A stretch of 64,000 nucleotides of DNA, taken from positions 62,001 through 126,000 of the forward strand of contig NZ_JFKB01000003.1 in the NCBI RefSeq assembly GCF_002115745.1. The letters run 5' to 3'. The notes below the pieces were generated by a model. That model ran no database searches and was not told the origin of the DNA. It worked only from the letters and a program-made list of their open reading frames with translations. The translations under genes were made by a program, and so were the position numbers. The DNA is from Thalassospira alkalitolerans. Its GTDB lineage: Bacteria > Pseudomonadota > Alphaproteobacteria > Rhodospirillales > Thalassospiraceae. Position 1 is the stretch's first letter. Each line of letters begins with the position of its first letter. Below are positions 7,882-16,738 of this stretch, in pieces.

Positions 7882-9054
7882 ATGGCATTTGTCGAATTTC
7901 CCGGATTGAAATTTGATCTTGGCGAGACCGCGGAAGCGATCCGCGAAACCGTTTCATCCTTTGCCGAGGCCGAAATCGCACCGCGCGCGGCCGAGATTGA
8001 TCAAAAGAACGAATTCCCCAACGATCTGTGGCGCAAGTTCGGTGATCTTGGCCTATTGGGCATGACCGTTTCCGAAGAAGACGGCGGCACCGGGCTTGGT
8101 TATCTTGAACATGTGATCGCGATGGAAGAAATCAGCCGGGCCTCGGCATCGGTTGCGCTGTCTTATGGCGCGCATTCCAATCTTTGCGTCAATCAGCTTA
8201 AGCGCAATGGTACTGCCGAACAAAAGGCAAGATACCTGCCGAAACTGATGAGCGGCGAACATATCGGCGCGCTGGCGATGAGCGAGCCAGGGGCCGGGTC
8301 GGACGTGGTGTCGATGAAATTGCGCGCCGAGAAAAAAGGTGACCGTTTCATCCTGAACGGCAACAAAATGTGGATCACCAATGGCCCGGATGCCAATACG
8401 CTGGTGGTTTATGCCAAAACCGATCTCAATGCCGGGGCAAAAGGGATTACGGCATTTATCATTGAAAAGGGTTTCAAGGGATTTTCGACCGCACAGAAGC
8501 TGGATAAACTGGGCATGCGCGGATCGAATACCTGCGAATTGGTGTTTCAGGATTGCGAAGTCCCCGAGGAAAATATTCTGGGCCAGTTGCATGGCGGGGT
8601 GCGCGTTTTAATGAGCGGCCTTGATTACGAACGGGCCGTTCTGGCCGCCGGACCGACCGGCATCATGCGGGCCTGTATGGATGTGGTTGTGCCCTATATC
8701 CATGAGCGCAAACAGTTCGGCCAAGCAATTGGCGAGTTCCAGCTTATGCAGGGCAAGATTGCCGATATGTACACCACGATGAATGCGTGCCGCGCCTATG
8801 TTTACGAGGTTGCCAAGGCGTGTGACCGCGGGGAAACATCGCGCAAGGATGCCGCTGGTGTGATCCTTTATGCCGCGGAAAAAGCCACATGGATGGCGCT
8901 TGAAGCCATTCAGACGCTGGGTGGCAATGGTTATATCAACGAATATCCCACCGGCCGTTTGTTGCGCGACGCCAAGCTTTATGAAATCGGTGCCGGTACC
9001 AGCGAAATCCGTCGCATGTTGATCGGCCGCGAACTTTTCGGCGAAACCGCCTGA
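7882..9054 (+). CDS. ivd: Isovaleryl-CoA dehydrogenase
   Basis: 390 residues. Among acyl-CoA dehydrogenases the sequence closely follows isovaleryl-CoA dehydrogenase: [57 protein letters not shown], and the catalytic glutamate in [13 protein letters not shown] (E250), which sits in the position special to this subfamily instead of the C-terminal YEG position of other members. It oxidises isovaleryl-CoA to 3-methylcrotonyl-CoA in leucine breakdown, passing electrons to ETF. The usual partners (methylcrotonyl-CoA carboxylase, methylglutaconyl-CoA hydratase, HMG-CoA lyase) are not in the window. Confidence 0.93.
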   Translation: MAFVEFPGLKFDLGETAEAIRETVSSFAEAEIAPRAAEIDQKNEFPNDLWRKFGDLGLLGMTVSEEDGGTGLGYLEHVIAMEEISRASASVALSYGAHSNLCVNQLKRNGTAEQKARYLPKLMSGEHIGALAMSEPGAGSDVVSMKLRAEKKGDRFILNGNKMWITNGPDANTLVVYAKTDLNAGAKGITAFIIEKGFKGFSTAQKLDKLGMRGSNTCELVFQDCEVPEENILGQLHGGVRVLMSGLDYERAVLAAGPTGIMRACMDVVVPYIHERKQFGQAIGEFQLMQGKIADMYTTMNACRAYVYEVAKACDRGETSRKDAAGVILYAAEKATWMALEAIQTLGGNGYINEYPTGRLLRDAKLYEIGAGTSEIRRMLIGRELFGETA

Positions 9055-9085
9055 TCCCCCTCTATTCGAAAACAGGACCATAGTT

Positions 9086-10273
9086 ATGAGCAACTCAGAC
9101 CCGATTGTTATTGTTTCTTGCGCGCGCACCCCGATGGGCGGGCTGCAGGGCGATTTTGCCACCGTGACCGCGCCGGAACTGGGCGGTATCGCGATGAAGG
9201 CCGCCCTTGAGCGCAGCGGCGTTTCGGCCGATGACATTGATGAAGTCATCATGGGCAATGTCCTGCCCGCCGGGCAGGGGCAGGCCCCGGCACGTCAGGC
9301 GGCATGGAATGCCGGTATTCCGCGTGCGGCCGGTGCGACCACAATCAACAAGATGTGCGGATCGGGCATGAAAGCGGTGATGCTGGCTCATGATATCCTG
9401 ATGGCGGGCAGTGCAAATATCATGCTGGTGGGTGGTATGGAAAGCATGACCAATGCGCCATTCCTGTTGCCGAAAATGCGTAGCGGACAGCGGTATGGCC
9501 ATACCGAGGTTTATGACCATATGGCGCTTGACGGGCTGGAAGATGCCTATGAAAAAGGTCGTTCAATGGGGACCTTTGCCGAGGAAACGGCTGATAAATA
9601 TGGCTTTACCCGTGAAGCGCAGGATGATTATGCGATTACGTCGTTGAAACGCGCCCAGAATGCCGCAACGGCGGGCCATTTTGACGGGGAAATCACCCCG
9701 GTATCCTTCACTACCCGCAAGGGAGATGTGACGATTTCCGCCGACGAACAGCCACCAAAAGCCAAACCGGAAAAAATCCCGACCCTGCGCCCGGCCTTTC
9801 GCAAGGATGGCACGGTAACGGCAGCACATTCTGCCTCGATCTCGGATGGGGCGGCGGCCTTGGTGATGATGAAACAATCCGAAGCTATCAAGCGCGGGCT
9901 TAAACCAATTGCCAAGATCGTTGGTCATGCGACCCATGCCCAGGAACCGTGCTGGTTTACGACTGCGCCGATTGATGCCAGCCGCAAGGTTTTGGCCAAG
10001 GCGGGCTGGACCAAGGACGATGTCGATCTTTGGGAAATCAACGAGGCCTTTGCCGTTGTAGCCATGGCCGCGATGCGTGATCTTGAGCTGGATCACGGCA
10101 AGGTCAATGTTCATGGCGGGGCCTGTGCGCTGGGTCATCCGATCGGGGCGACGGGGGCGCGCCTTTTGGTGACATTGATCCATGCGCTTAAAACCCATGG
10201 TGGTTCCAAGGGGGTAGCGTCGCTTTGTATTGGCGGCGGCGAGGCAACAGCGGTTGCTGTTGAGCTTTTGTGA
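9086..10273 (+). CDS. Acetyl-CoA acetyltransferase (thiolase II)
   Basis: 395 residues, 31 bases after ivd, with AGGA before the ATG. Thiolase landmarks: nucleophilic Cys91 in NKMCGSGMKA, His351 in GGACALGHPIGATG and Cys381 in SLCIGGGEA. It interconverts two acetyl-CoA and acetoacetyl-CoA. In this setting, after isovaleryl-CoA dehydrogenase, it would complete leucine degradation by splitting acetoacetyl-CoA, although enzymes of this class also serve polyhydroxybutyrate synthesis; no phaB or phaC gene is adjacent. Confidence 0.93.
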   Translation: MSNSDPIVIVSCARTPMGGLQGDFATVTAPELGGIAMKAALERSGVSADDIDEVIMGNVLPAGQGQAPARQAAWNAGIPRAAGATTINKMCGSGMKAVMLAHDILMAGSANIMLVGGMESMTNAPFLLPKMRSGQRYGHTEVYDHMALDGLEDAYEKGRSMGTFAEETADKYGFTREAQDDYAITSLKRAQNAATAGHFDGEITPVSFTTRKGDVTISADEQPPKAKPEKIPTLRPAFRKDGTVTAAHSASISDGAAALVMMKQSEAIKRGLKPIAKIVGHATHAQEPCWFTTAPIDASRKVLAKAGWTKDDVDLWEINEAFAVVAMAAMRDLELDHGKVNVHGGACALGHPIGATGARLLVTLIHALKTHGGSKGVASLCIGGGEATAVAVELL

Positions 10274-10319
10274 CCGGGATCGAGTGCTTGTTTTAAAGTT
10301 CCATTCAGGGGCTACCATA

Positions 10320-10374
10320 TTGCGTGAAATCCCCCTATTTTGTCGTCAGAGATAACCAAGGGGATTTCGCGCAA
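10320..10374 (+). promoter_or_regulatory. Hairpin covering the ribosome-binding site and start of the carbonic anhydrase gene
   Basis: TTGCGTGAAATCCCC (10320-10334) pairs with GGGGATTTCGCGCAA (10360-10374): 15 bp with one G-T pair and a 25-base loop. The right arm contains the AAGGGGA Shine-Dalgarno and ends on the A of the ATG. If transcribed from upstream, the mRNA would hide its own initiation site. It could alternatively be a DNA operator. Confidence 0.6.
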
Positions 10375-10991
10375 TGGGAAAGCCGACTGTCGACCGGATG
10401 TTGGCCGGTTTCAAGAGCTTTAAGGCGATCTATTACGAACAGCGTCCCGAACGGGTCAAAGACCTTGTGGATATGGGCCAAAAGCCCGAGGTGCTGTTGA
10501 TTGCCTGTTCTGATTCTCGTGTTGATCCGGCCATTTTGACCAATGCTGAACCCGGTGAAATGTTTGTTGTCCGCAACGTCGCCAATCTGGTGCCGCCCTA
10601 TGAGCCGGATGAAAATTATCATGGCACATCGGCGGCAATTGAATTTGCGGTTTGCGATCTTAAAGTGCGCGATATCGTTGTTTTAGGTCACGAATGTTGT
10701 GGCGGGATTTCGGCCCTTGTTGAACATGCCGAGACCGGCAAGGTTCCCGATCGTGACTTTATCGGCTCGTGGATGAGCATGGCACGTTCCTGTGTTGAAC
10801 ATGGGCCGGATGTTGAAAAGGTTTCGCGCCATTCGGTGCGGAATTCTTTGAATAATTTGATGACCTTTCCGTTTGTTCGGGAACGGGTCGAAGCCGGTGA
10901 CCTTACCCTGCATGGGTGGTGGTACGGCATGAAGGAAGGCATTCTTTGGCGTTTTAACAGTGCCAAAGACACGTTTGAACAGGGCGAGTAA
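10374..10991 (+). CDS. Beta-class carbonic anhydrase
   Basis: 205 residues. Zinc ligands of the beta class are all present: Cys45 in ACSDSRVDP, with Asp47 and Arg49 as the catalytic dyad, and His106 and Cys109 in GHECCGG. The extra Cys108 beside the ligand is uncommon. The enzyme interconverts CO2 and bicarbonate in the cytoplasm. Its place between two acyl-CoA dehydrogenase genes suggests bicarbonate supply to biotin-dependent acyl-CoA carboxylases, though it may simply be a housekeeping copy. A hairpin spans its start. Confidence 0.93.
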   Translation: MGKPTVDRMLAGFKSFKAIYYEQRPERVKDLVDMGQKPEVLLIACSDSRVDPAILTNAEPGEMFVVRNVANLVPPYEPDENYHGTSAAIEFAVCDLKVRDIVVLGHECCGGISALVEHAETGKVPDRDFIGSWMSMARSCVEHGPDVEKVSRHSVRNSLNNLMTFPFVRERVEAGDLTLHGWWYGMKEGILWRFNSAKDTFEQGE

Positions 10992-11052
10992 ACAGGCCTT
11001 TGCAAGGATTGCATGGCCGTGACGCTTGCCCGGAAAGGGGAGTTTCACGGCC

Positions 11053-12186
11053 ATGCGGCTTGAAGATCATCAGGAAATGGTACGCGATACCGCGCGCGAG
11101 TTTGCCGAGAATGAATTGAAACCCCATGCCGCAAAATGGGATACCCATCATACTTTCCCGGCCGAGGCGATAGCCGGGCTGGGCGAGTTGGGCTTCCTTG
11201 GTATGCTGGTGCCCGATGAATATGGCGGGGCGGGCATGGATCATGTTGCCTATGCCTTGGCACTTGAAGAAATCGCGGCTGGTGACGGGGCGACGTCAAC
11301 CATCATGTCGGTGCATAATTCGGTCGGTTGCATGCCGATCCTTAAATTTGGCACCGAAGATCAAAAGCAAAAATACCTTGTGCCGATGGCGCGCGGCGAA
11401 AAGATCGGTGCGTTTTGCCTGACCGAACCACAGGCCGGATCGGACGCCAGTGCGCTTCGCACCCGTGCGGTGCGTGATGGCGATCATTGGATCATCAACG
11501 GTGCCAAGCAATTCATCACATCCGGCAGCGAGGGCGATATTGCCATCGTCTTTGCCGTGACCGACCCAAAGGCCGGGAAACGCGGCATTTCGGCTTTTAT
11601 CGTGCCAACCGATACACCGGGCTATGTGGTGTCACGGATTGAAGAAAAGCTGGGGCAGAATGCCTCGGATACCTGCCAGATCACCTTTGTTGAATGCCGG
11701 GTTCCGGTGGAAAATATGCTGGGTGCCGAAGGGCAGGGATATAAAATCGCGCTGGCCAATTTGGAAGGCGGGCGGATTGGTATTGCATCGCAATCGGTCG
11801 GTATGGCGCGTGCCGCATTTGAAGCCGCACGCGATTACGCCAACGAACGCGAAACCTTTGGCAAAAAGATCATTGATCATCAGGCGGTGGCCTTTCGCCT
11901 TGCCGATATGGCGACCAAGATTGATGCCGCACGTTTGCTGGTGCATCGTGCGGCGGCGCTTCGTGATGATGGTAAACCGTGCCTGACCGAGGCCTGCATG
12001 GCGAAACTATATGCATCCGAAATGGCCGAAGAGGTCTGCTCTGCCGCCATTCAAATCCATGGCGGCTATGGATACCTCAAGGATTTCCCGGTTGAGCGTA
12101 TCTATCGCGATGTCCGGGTTTGTCAGATTTACGAAGGCACTTCTGATATTCAACGGATGGTGATTGCACGGGCGTTGGCCGATTGA
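11053..12186 (+). CDS. Acyl-CoA dehydrogenase (short/branched-chain type)
   Basis: 377 residues from ATG 11053, which has GGGGAG 10 nt upstream; an in-frame TTG at 11026 is less likely. Domain order is the normal one: N-terminal helical domain, beta-barrel with [33 protein letters not shown]-terminal helices with [14 protein letters not shown], and the catalytic Glu361 in [11 protein letters not shown]. It belongs to the short-chain/branched acyl-CoA dehydrogenases (butyryl-, 2-methylbutyryl- or isobutyryl-CoA) and not to the isovaleryl type, since the glutamate is in the usual C-terminal place. Its 3' end overlaps a convergent gene by 37 bases. Confidence 0.92.
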   Translation: MRLEDHQEMVRDTAREFAENELKPHAAKWDTHHTFPAEAIAGLGELGFLGMLVPDEYGGAGMDHVAYALALEEIAAGDGATSTIMSVHNSVGCMPILKFGTEDQKQKYLVPMARGEKIGAFCLTEPQAGSDASALRTRAVRDGDHWIINGAKQFITSGSEGDIAIVFAVTDPKAGKRGISAFIVPTDTPGYVVSRIEEKLGQNASDTCQITFVECRVPVENMLGAEGQGYKIALANLEGGRIGIASQSVGMARAAFEAARDYANERETFGKKIIDHQAVAFRLADMATKIDAARLLVHRAAALRDDGKPCLTEACMAKLYASEMAEEVCSAAIQIHGGYGYLKDFPVERIYRDVRVCQIYEGTSDIQRMVIARALAD

Positions 12187-12707
12187 CGGGCATGCGTGTC
12201 GCTGGTGATCTGGTGATGCGTTCCTCGCTGTTCTTGCGGGGCAAGCCGAAAGTGTATTTTGGACAGCGCAAAGCGATCGAGGAAGCGCTCTGCGCGCGGC
12301 AAAGCGTCATGCAGGAACTGTTTGGGTTCGCGAAGCCATAATCCTTCAATCTGTCGAGATTTCTGTTCGGAAATCAAAGCGTCTTGTGGAATTGCTTTGA
12401 TTTCGACATCCCAATCGGGCCAGTGCTGCCGGGCGCGGTGCATGCAATGGCGGATGAATTCTGTGCGCTTGCTGTAGCCATGATAATCAAACACCCAGTC
12501 ATCATGAGCGACGACAATGTGATTGCCCGGATGGCCATTTTTCGGGTGAAGCCAAAGTGCAGTAAAATCGCCAGTCGCGTCATATTTCTTGATAAAGGCG
12601 TGGGCGAGGATATGGCAAGCGCCACAGGCAAAGAATACCCGGTCCGGCAGGTTCCAGCGCATCACCGGATCGCTTTTGCGATAGTTCAGTGTTCTTGGCT
12701 GATACAT
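12150..12707 (-). CDS. Conserved hypothetical protein with possible Cys-His-Asp site
   Basis: 185 residues from ATG 12707, preceded by AGGA at 9 nt; the frame stays open to 12737 but lacks a ribosome-binding site there. I do not recognise the family with certainty. Visible features are [15 protein letters not shown] near residues 23-37, where a cysteine starts a helix, [19 protein letters not shown] about 40 residues later, and a tryptophan- and histidine-rich middle. A helix-leading cysteine followed by a strand histidine and an aspartate recalls papain-like amidohydrolases, but this is speculation. No signal peptide or membrane segment. The C-terminus overlaps the end of the convergent acyl-CoA dehydrogenase gene and is rich in H, Q and R. 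Confidence 0.65.
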   Translation of the reverse strand: MYQPRTLNYRKSDPVMRWNLPDRVFFACGACHILAHAFIKKYDATGDFTALWLHPKNGHPGNHIVVAHDDWVFDYHGYSKRTEFIRHCMHRARQHWPDWDVEIKAIPQDALISEQKSRQIEGLWLREPKQFLHDALPRAERFLDRFALSKIHFRLAPQEQRGTHHQITSDTHARQSANARAITIR

Positions 12708-12807
12708 AGCGTTCAATCCTGAAGCCCGGGAAGGCATATGTTTGGCGGGCGACTTGCTTGACTACGGGCAAGATAAAACGCGGCTTTCGAAGGTTTGCGA
12801 ATATGCC

Positions 12808-12850
12808 AAAGCAAAAGACCCCGGATCACGAGAATATCGTGGTCCGGGGT
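12808..12850 (-). terminator. Terminator after the outer-membrane protein gene
   Basis: Read leftward, a 14-bp stem (one G-T pair; arms 12818-12831 and 12837-12850, loop of five) is followed by TCTTTTGCTTT. It lies 46 bases beyond the stop of the barrel protein. Confidence 0.8.
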
Positions 12851-12895
12851 ATCTGCATAGATCAGGTGATTTCAGGATGTTGCCGTATGGCGGTT

Positions 12896-13669
12896 TCAGA
12901 ACTGGTATTGCAGGCCGATCATGATTTCATGTGCCCGCAGGTCGAACTGGGTCGCTTCAACTTTGGTCGCGGTCGCGCCATTGATATACGTGTCACCGCC
13001 GCGCACTTCTCCCATGTCAAGGTAGCGGTAGGACAGATCCAGCTTCCAATGATCGGATATCGCGTATCCTACGCCTGCGCCAATCTGCCAGGCAAGGTCG
13101 TTATGCGTATCGCCGCGAATGAAAGTACTATCTGGAAAGAAAAGCTTTTCCGTTTTGTTCCGCGCCCAACCAATGCCGCCTTGCAAATAGGGGGAAAAGG
13201 CGCCGACATCAACACCGGCAATGCTCAACGGATCGACATAAACGTTCATCATCGTCGACCAGTTGGACGTCTCGAAAGCGCCGCTATTTAGCTTATTGGC
13301 TGGCTTGTTTGGAGTGCCGTCCACATCGCGATAGTCATCTGCTGCGGATAGTCGGGCACCATACGATACCGTTATGTCGGTCCGCAGATAGTCCGTAAGA
13401 TTCAGTCCGGCACCGATCTGGTAACGCTGCCCTTTATAACTTGTCAATTCAACTGAGTCGCGCTCAGCGCTGTCGAAAAAATCGTCTCGATCGTCAATGG
13501 TCATGGAATAGCCAAGGTCAGCACGCAGGTATGGGGTGAGTAGCCATTCCTCCGCGGTTGCTGAATTGCTCAATCCGGCAAGACCAAGTGCCAGCAGGGT
13601 GGCGGCCACAGCGGGCCGGTGTCTTAATCTGTAGGGTTTCTGTGTCCGTAAATGTGATAACACTGACAT
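12896..13669 (-). CDS. Outer-membrane beta-barrel protein, OmpA/Opa-like opacity family
   Basis: 257 residues from ATG 13669 (AGGA close upstream); the frame extends to a TTG at 13708 but the signal peptide fits the shorter form, with hydrophobic AATLLALGLAGL and cleavage near SATA-EE. The mature part alternates polar and hydrophobic residues with aromatic girdles (YLRADLGYSM, YQIGAGLNLT, LRTDITVSYG, FSPYLQGGIGWA, WQIGAGVGYA, WKLDLSYRYLDMG) and ends in QYQF, the terminal phenylalanine recognised by the BAM machinery. Eight strands are expected. Such proteins are structural or surface adhesin-like porins; no ligand is implied. Confidence 0.85.
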   Translation of the reverse strand: MSVLSHLRTQKPYRLRHRPAVAATLLALGLAGLSNSATAEEWLLTPYLRADLGYSMTIDDRDDFFDSAERDSVELTSYKGQRYQIGAGLNLTDYLRTDITVSYGARLSAADDYRDVDGTPNKPANKLNSGAFETSNWSTMMNVYVDPLSIAGVDVGAFSPYLQGGIGWARNKTEKLFFPDSTFIRGDTHNDLAWQIGAGVGYAISDHWKLDLSYRYLDMGEVRGGDTYINGATATKVEATQFDLRAHEIMIGLQYQF

Positions 13670-13787
13670 GTATCCTAATGACTTGATTGGATTATTGAGT
13701 TTCACCAAATGTATACATCAGGGTAGATCATGGCACTAAGAAAATTGGCGCTCGTCATAAATTGTCAGGATATCAAAGGTTGCAAAC

Positions 13788-14789
13788 CTAGCGGCGGACT
13801 GAAAGCCCGTGTTTCTCAAGCAATCTGCGGAACTGGTGATAGTTCAGGCCAAGTGTTTTGGCGGCTTCGGTCTGGTTGTTGGCGTTGGTGCGAAGGGCCT
13901 GTTGCAGCAGTTTGATTTCGAAATTGGCGATTTGTGATTTGAAGTCGATGGTGCTGTCTGGTTCGGGTGTTTCAACCGGGTTGGCTTGGGTGATTGTGCC
14001 GTTGTCGGTCTCAGACCAGATACCTTCAAACGGATCAAGCACGATATGGGCCAGCGGGGCTTGGTCGTCTTCGGACAGATAGAGGCTGCGTTCAACCGCG
14101 TTGCGCAATTCACGGACATTGCCGGGCCATGAATGGGTCATGAGTTGGCGAGTGGCGTTGGCGGTGAAGCCGGCAAAGACCGAACGCGACAGGCGTTTGG
14201 TCATTTCCAGTGCAAATTGTTCGGCCAATGGCAGGATATCATCCGGGCGGTTGCGAAGCGGGGGGACGGCGATGACGTCAAAGGCCAGTCGATCCAGAAG
14301 ATCGGCACGAAACGTCCCCTGATGGGCTCGTTCGCGCAGGTTTTCATTTGTCACGCCAATAACGCGGGTATCGACCTCGATCACGTCAGACCCGCCGACG
14401 CGTTCAATTTCACCATATTCAACCACGCGCAGAAGCTTTTCCTGCACCATCGGGCTGGCGGTGGCGATTTCATCAAGGATGATGGTGCCACCATGCGCGC
14501 GTTCGAACCGCCCGACATGGCGTTTGGCCGCCCCGGTAAAGGCACCGGCTTCGTGGCCGAACAATTCGGTATCGAGCAGGCTTTCGGTCAATGCCGCGCA
14601 ATTGACCTTAACCAGCGGGCCACCCCAGCGGCGTGACAGGTAATGCAAGCGCGAGGCAATCAGTTCCTTGCCCGATCCGCGTTCGCCAATCACCAGGCAC
14701 GGTCGTTCAATCGGCGCCAGACGCGACACATGTTCAAGCGCGGCCAGAAAAACGGGGTCTTCGCCCAATATCGGTTGTAAACTGTCCAT
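13788..14789 (-). CDS. pspF: PspF, sigma-54 enhancer-binding activator of the phage-shock operon
   Basis: 333 residues from ATG 14789; an upstream ATG-like extension to 14840 would lie in the control region. The protein starts directly with the AAA+ domain and has no receiver or sensor domain, as PspF does: Walker A GERGSGKE (35-42), GAFTGA loop that touches sigma-54 (82-87), Walker B GGTIILDE (100-107), a sensor region at RPDDILPLAEQF, and a C-terminal Fis-type helix-turn-helix (NNQTEAAKTLGLNYHQFRRL). It drives the divergent pspABC operon and is normally held inactive by PspA. The gene is divergent with a 171-base shared control region. Confidence 0.95.
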   Translation of the reverse strand: MDSLQPILGEDPVFLAALEHVSRLAPIERPCLVIGERGSGKELIASRLHYLSRRWGGPLVKVNCAALTESLLDTELFGHEAGAFTGAAKRHVGRFERAHGGTIILDEIATASPMVQEKLLRVVEYGEIERVGGSDVIEVDTRVIGVTNENLRERAHQGTFRADLLDRLAFDVIAVPPLRNRPDDILPLAEQFALEMTKRLSRSVFAGFTANATRQLMTHSWPGNVRELRNAVERSLYLSEDDQAPLAHIVLDPFEGIWSETDNGTITQANPVETPEPDSTIDFKSQIANFEIKLLQQALRTNANNQTEAAKTLGLNYHQFRRLLEKHGLSVRR

Positions 14790-14790
14790 T

Positions 14791-14830
14791 TCGCGAAAAA
14801 CGTTATCGAAAAACGATATTAATGTCGCGA
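14791..14830. promoter_or_regulatory. Candidate PspF upstream activating sites
   Basis: Two copies of the palindrome TCGCGA (14791-14796 and 14825-14830) flank an inverted repeat TATCG-AAAAA-CGATA (14804-14818). The block lies about 65-100 bases upstream of the sigma-54 promoter and directly before pspF, where enhancer sites for PspF and its own autoregulation are expected. Confidence 0.5.
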
Positions 14831-14892
14831 TAAATATCACTCAAAGAAAGCGGGTTTCTGCTAAGTATTTGATTTTACATAAAAGTCAAAAC

Positions 14893-14908
14893 TGGCACGG
14901 GGCCTGCA
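14893..14908 (+). promoter_or_regulatory. Sigma-54 promoter of pspABC
   Basis: TGGCACGGGGCCTGCA has the -24 GG and -12 GC at the obligatory spacing and differs from the consensus TGGCACG-N4-TTGCA at one position. It is 53 bases upstream of pspA and faces it, with the activator gene pspF divergent. Confidence 0.9.
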
Positions 14909-14960
14909 AAGATGGGATTAGAATTTTTACGTCCCCTCATATTCTTAAGGAGATCTGACA

Positions 14961-15626
14961 ATGGGCGTGTTTTCGCGTTTGTCTGATATCGTTAATGCCA
15001 ATATCAATTCGCTTCTGGATCGTGCCGAAGACCCGGAAAAAATGGTCCGCCTGATGATTCAGGAAATGGAAGATACCCTGGTCGAGGTCCGGTCCGCTGC
15101 AGTGAAGGCAATTGCCGACAAGAAAGAAGTCGAGCGCAAGCTTAAGAAGCTGCACGATGGTCAGCTTGAATGGGAAAGCAAAGCAGAGTTTGCCATTGCC
15201 AAAGGCCGTGATGATCTTGCCAAGGGGGCGCTGATCGCGCGCCGTCGTTTGGCCGATCAAAGCCTTGTGTTTGAGCGCGAGCTTGAAGTGATCGAGGAAA
15301 CCCTTGGTAAATTCGATGACGATCTGAACAAGCTTCAGAGCAAGCTGAACGAGGCCAAAGGCAAGCAACGTACTGTGGAAATCCGCATGCAGACGGCTGA
15401 AAAGCGTGTCAAGATGCGTGAAAAGCTGCATTCCGGTCAGATTGATGAGGCGCTTTTGCGGTATGAGCAGATGGAGCGTCGGATTGACGAACTTGAAGCC
15501 GGTGCAGATTCCTGGGACCTTGGCCGTGGCCAGAGCCTTGATGAGCAGTTCGAAGACCTTGAAGCCGAACTTGGGATCGAAGACGATCTTAAAGAGCTTA
15601 AGTCGCGGGTCAAGAAAGACAAATAA
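14961..15626 (+). CDS. pspA: Phage shock protein PspA
   Basis: 221 residues, AAGGAGA 7 nt before the ATG. Matches PspA/IM30: amphipathic N-terminal helix with FSRLSDIVNANINSLLDRAED-type start, PEKMVRLMIQEMEDTLVEVR, then a long heptad-rich coiled coil to the end. PspA oligomerises on the inner membrane when it is leaky or stressed and stabilises it; when unstressed it binds and silences PspF. First gene of the operon behind the sigma-54 promoter. Confidence 0.97.
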   Translation: MGVFSRLSDIVNANINSLLDRAEDPEKMVRLMIQEMEDTLVEVRSAAVKAIADKKEVERKLKKLHDGQLEWESKAEFAIAKGRDDLAKGALIARRRLADQSLVFERELEVIEETLGKFDDDLNKLQSKLNEAKGKQRTVEIRMQTAEKRVKMREKLHSGQIDEALLRYEQMERRIDELEAGADSWDLGRGQSLDEQFEDLEAELGIEDDLKELKSRVKKDK

Positions 15627-15682
15627 TCAGCGATTTGCGTGTTTCGATGCGATGAGTTGCAATAAGGGTTGAGTAGGCTGTT

Positions 15683-15931
15683 ATGTGGGCGATTGCTGTA
15701 CCGTTAATTGTGTTTGTTGCCGTTGTCGGGCCAGTATGGGTTGTGTTCCACTACATAACAGTTTGGAAACGTATGAAATCCGAGCAGCAAAAGACAAGTC
15801 CGGAACAGGTGGCGCGCGAAAAGGAAGTCGTCGTCATGCTGACCAACCGGGCCAAACGTCTTGAAAACCGTGTCGAAACACTTGAACGCCTGTTGGATGC
15901 CGAGGTTGCCGAATGGAGGAACAGGATATGA
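15683..15931 (+). CDS. pspB: Phage shock protein PspB
   Basis: 82 residues. One N-terminal membrane helix (about 3-23) followed by WKRMKSEQ and a leucine-zipper-like coiled coil (RLENRVETLERLLD), the PspB layout. With PspC it senses envelope stress and draws PspA away from PspF. Its stop codon overlaps the pspC start in ATGA. Confidence 0.93.
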   Translation: MWAIAVPLIVFVAVVGPVWVVFHYITVWKRMKSEQQKTSPEQVAREKEVVVMLTNRAKRLENRVETLERLLDAEVAEWRNRI

Positions 15932-16506
15932 CTGCACAACAAGCTGCTGCCGACGGAGGCTATCAGCGCGGTCACAAGAAACACCGTCAGGGCGGATGCC
16001 GTTCGCGGCGTCGTGATCAGAATGGCGAGAAATGCGACGGCGTGATCCGTCGCACCACACGCGGCATTGCCGAAGCATTTGGCATTCCCCGCAAGGGGGT
16101 GCTGATTGCCTTTATCCTGATCCTGATTTTCAGTTTCCCTGTCGGATTGATGCTGTTTGGCATTGCATGGGCTTATGTCCATCATCCCGATTGGTTTGAT
16201 GGTCTGCGGGCCAAATTGCGCGGCACGGGCCGCCCGGGGTCATACACGGCATCGGCGACGAAATCGGACGCCACCGAAGAACGTCCCACCATGGGGGTTG
16301 ATTTCGAAGAGCCATGGATGGAAGAGCTTCGCGATAAATTTGATGATCTTGAGCGCCGCACCGGATCAATGGAAGGCTATGTTGCTTCTGGTGATTACCG
16401 GGTCGCGTCCGAGCTTGAGAAAATGAAAAAAGACGATGCCAGCGGCAAAAAAGATGCCGACGGCAAAGAGGACGACACTTCATCCTCCCCCAACGATAAG
16501 GCGTAA
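15928..16506 (+). CDS. pspC: Phage shock protein PspC with extended C-terminal tail
   Basis: 192 residues from ATG 15928, which overlaps the pspB stop; an ATG at 15913 inside pspB is less likely because GGAGGAACAGG stands before 15928. A basic N-terminus (KKHRQGGCRSRRRD) leads into the PspC domain, RRTTRGIAEAFGIPRKGVL, and a membrane helix at about 58-84. The last 100 residues are hydrophilic, include an EELRDKFDDLERRTGSMEGYV amphipathic segment and end in a Lys/Asp-rich tail. E. coli PspC is about 119 residues, so the tail is long, as is common in alphaproteobacteria. Confidence 0.92.
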   Translation: MTAQQAAADGGYQRGHKKHRQGGCRSRRRDQNGEKCDGVIRRTTRGIAEAFGIPRKGVLIAFILILIFSFPVGLMLFGIAWAYVHHPDWFDGLRAKLRGTGRPGSYTASATKSDATEERPTMGVDFEEPWMEELRDKFDDLERRTGSMEGYVASGDYRVASELEKMKKDDASGKKDADGKEDDTSSSPNDKA

Positions 16507-16575
16507 CAAACGCTGCGATGACACCGGTATCAATCCCCCCTGCTCCCCGCAGTGATACCGAGTGTCATGCTCCTG

Positions 16576-16615
16576 ACCGGATTTCATGGTTTACCGTGAA
16601 GTCCGGTTTTCTTTT
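16576..16615 (+). terminator. Terminator of pspABC
   Basis: ACCGGATTTCA (16576-16586) pairs with TGAAGTCCGGT (16597-16607) with one G-T pair, ten-base loop, followed by TTTTCTTTT. It lies 70 bases after pspC. Confidence 0.85.
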
Positions 16616-16738
16616 GGCATGTAACTATTTACTGAAAACCTTGTAAATAGCGTCTATCACTATACCTAATTTAAAGGTTTTTCCGGTTAGCCTTGCGGCT
16701 GATCGGCGGCGGACAGCCGGAAATTGGGGCGGGGTGAT

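Noticed and set aside
12758-13291. 177-codon plus-strand frame overlapping the outer-membrane protein gene
   Set aside because: It overlaps the signal-bearing barrel gene on the minus strand and its product lacks any pattern.
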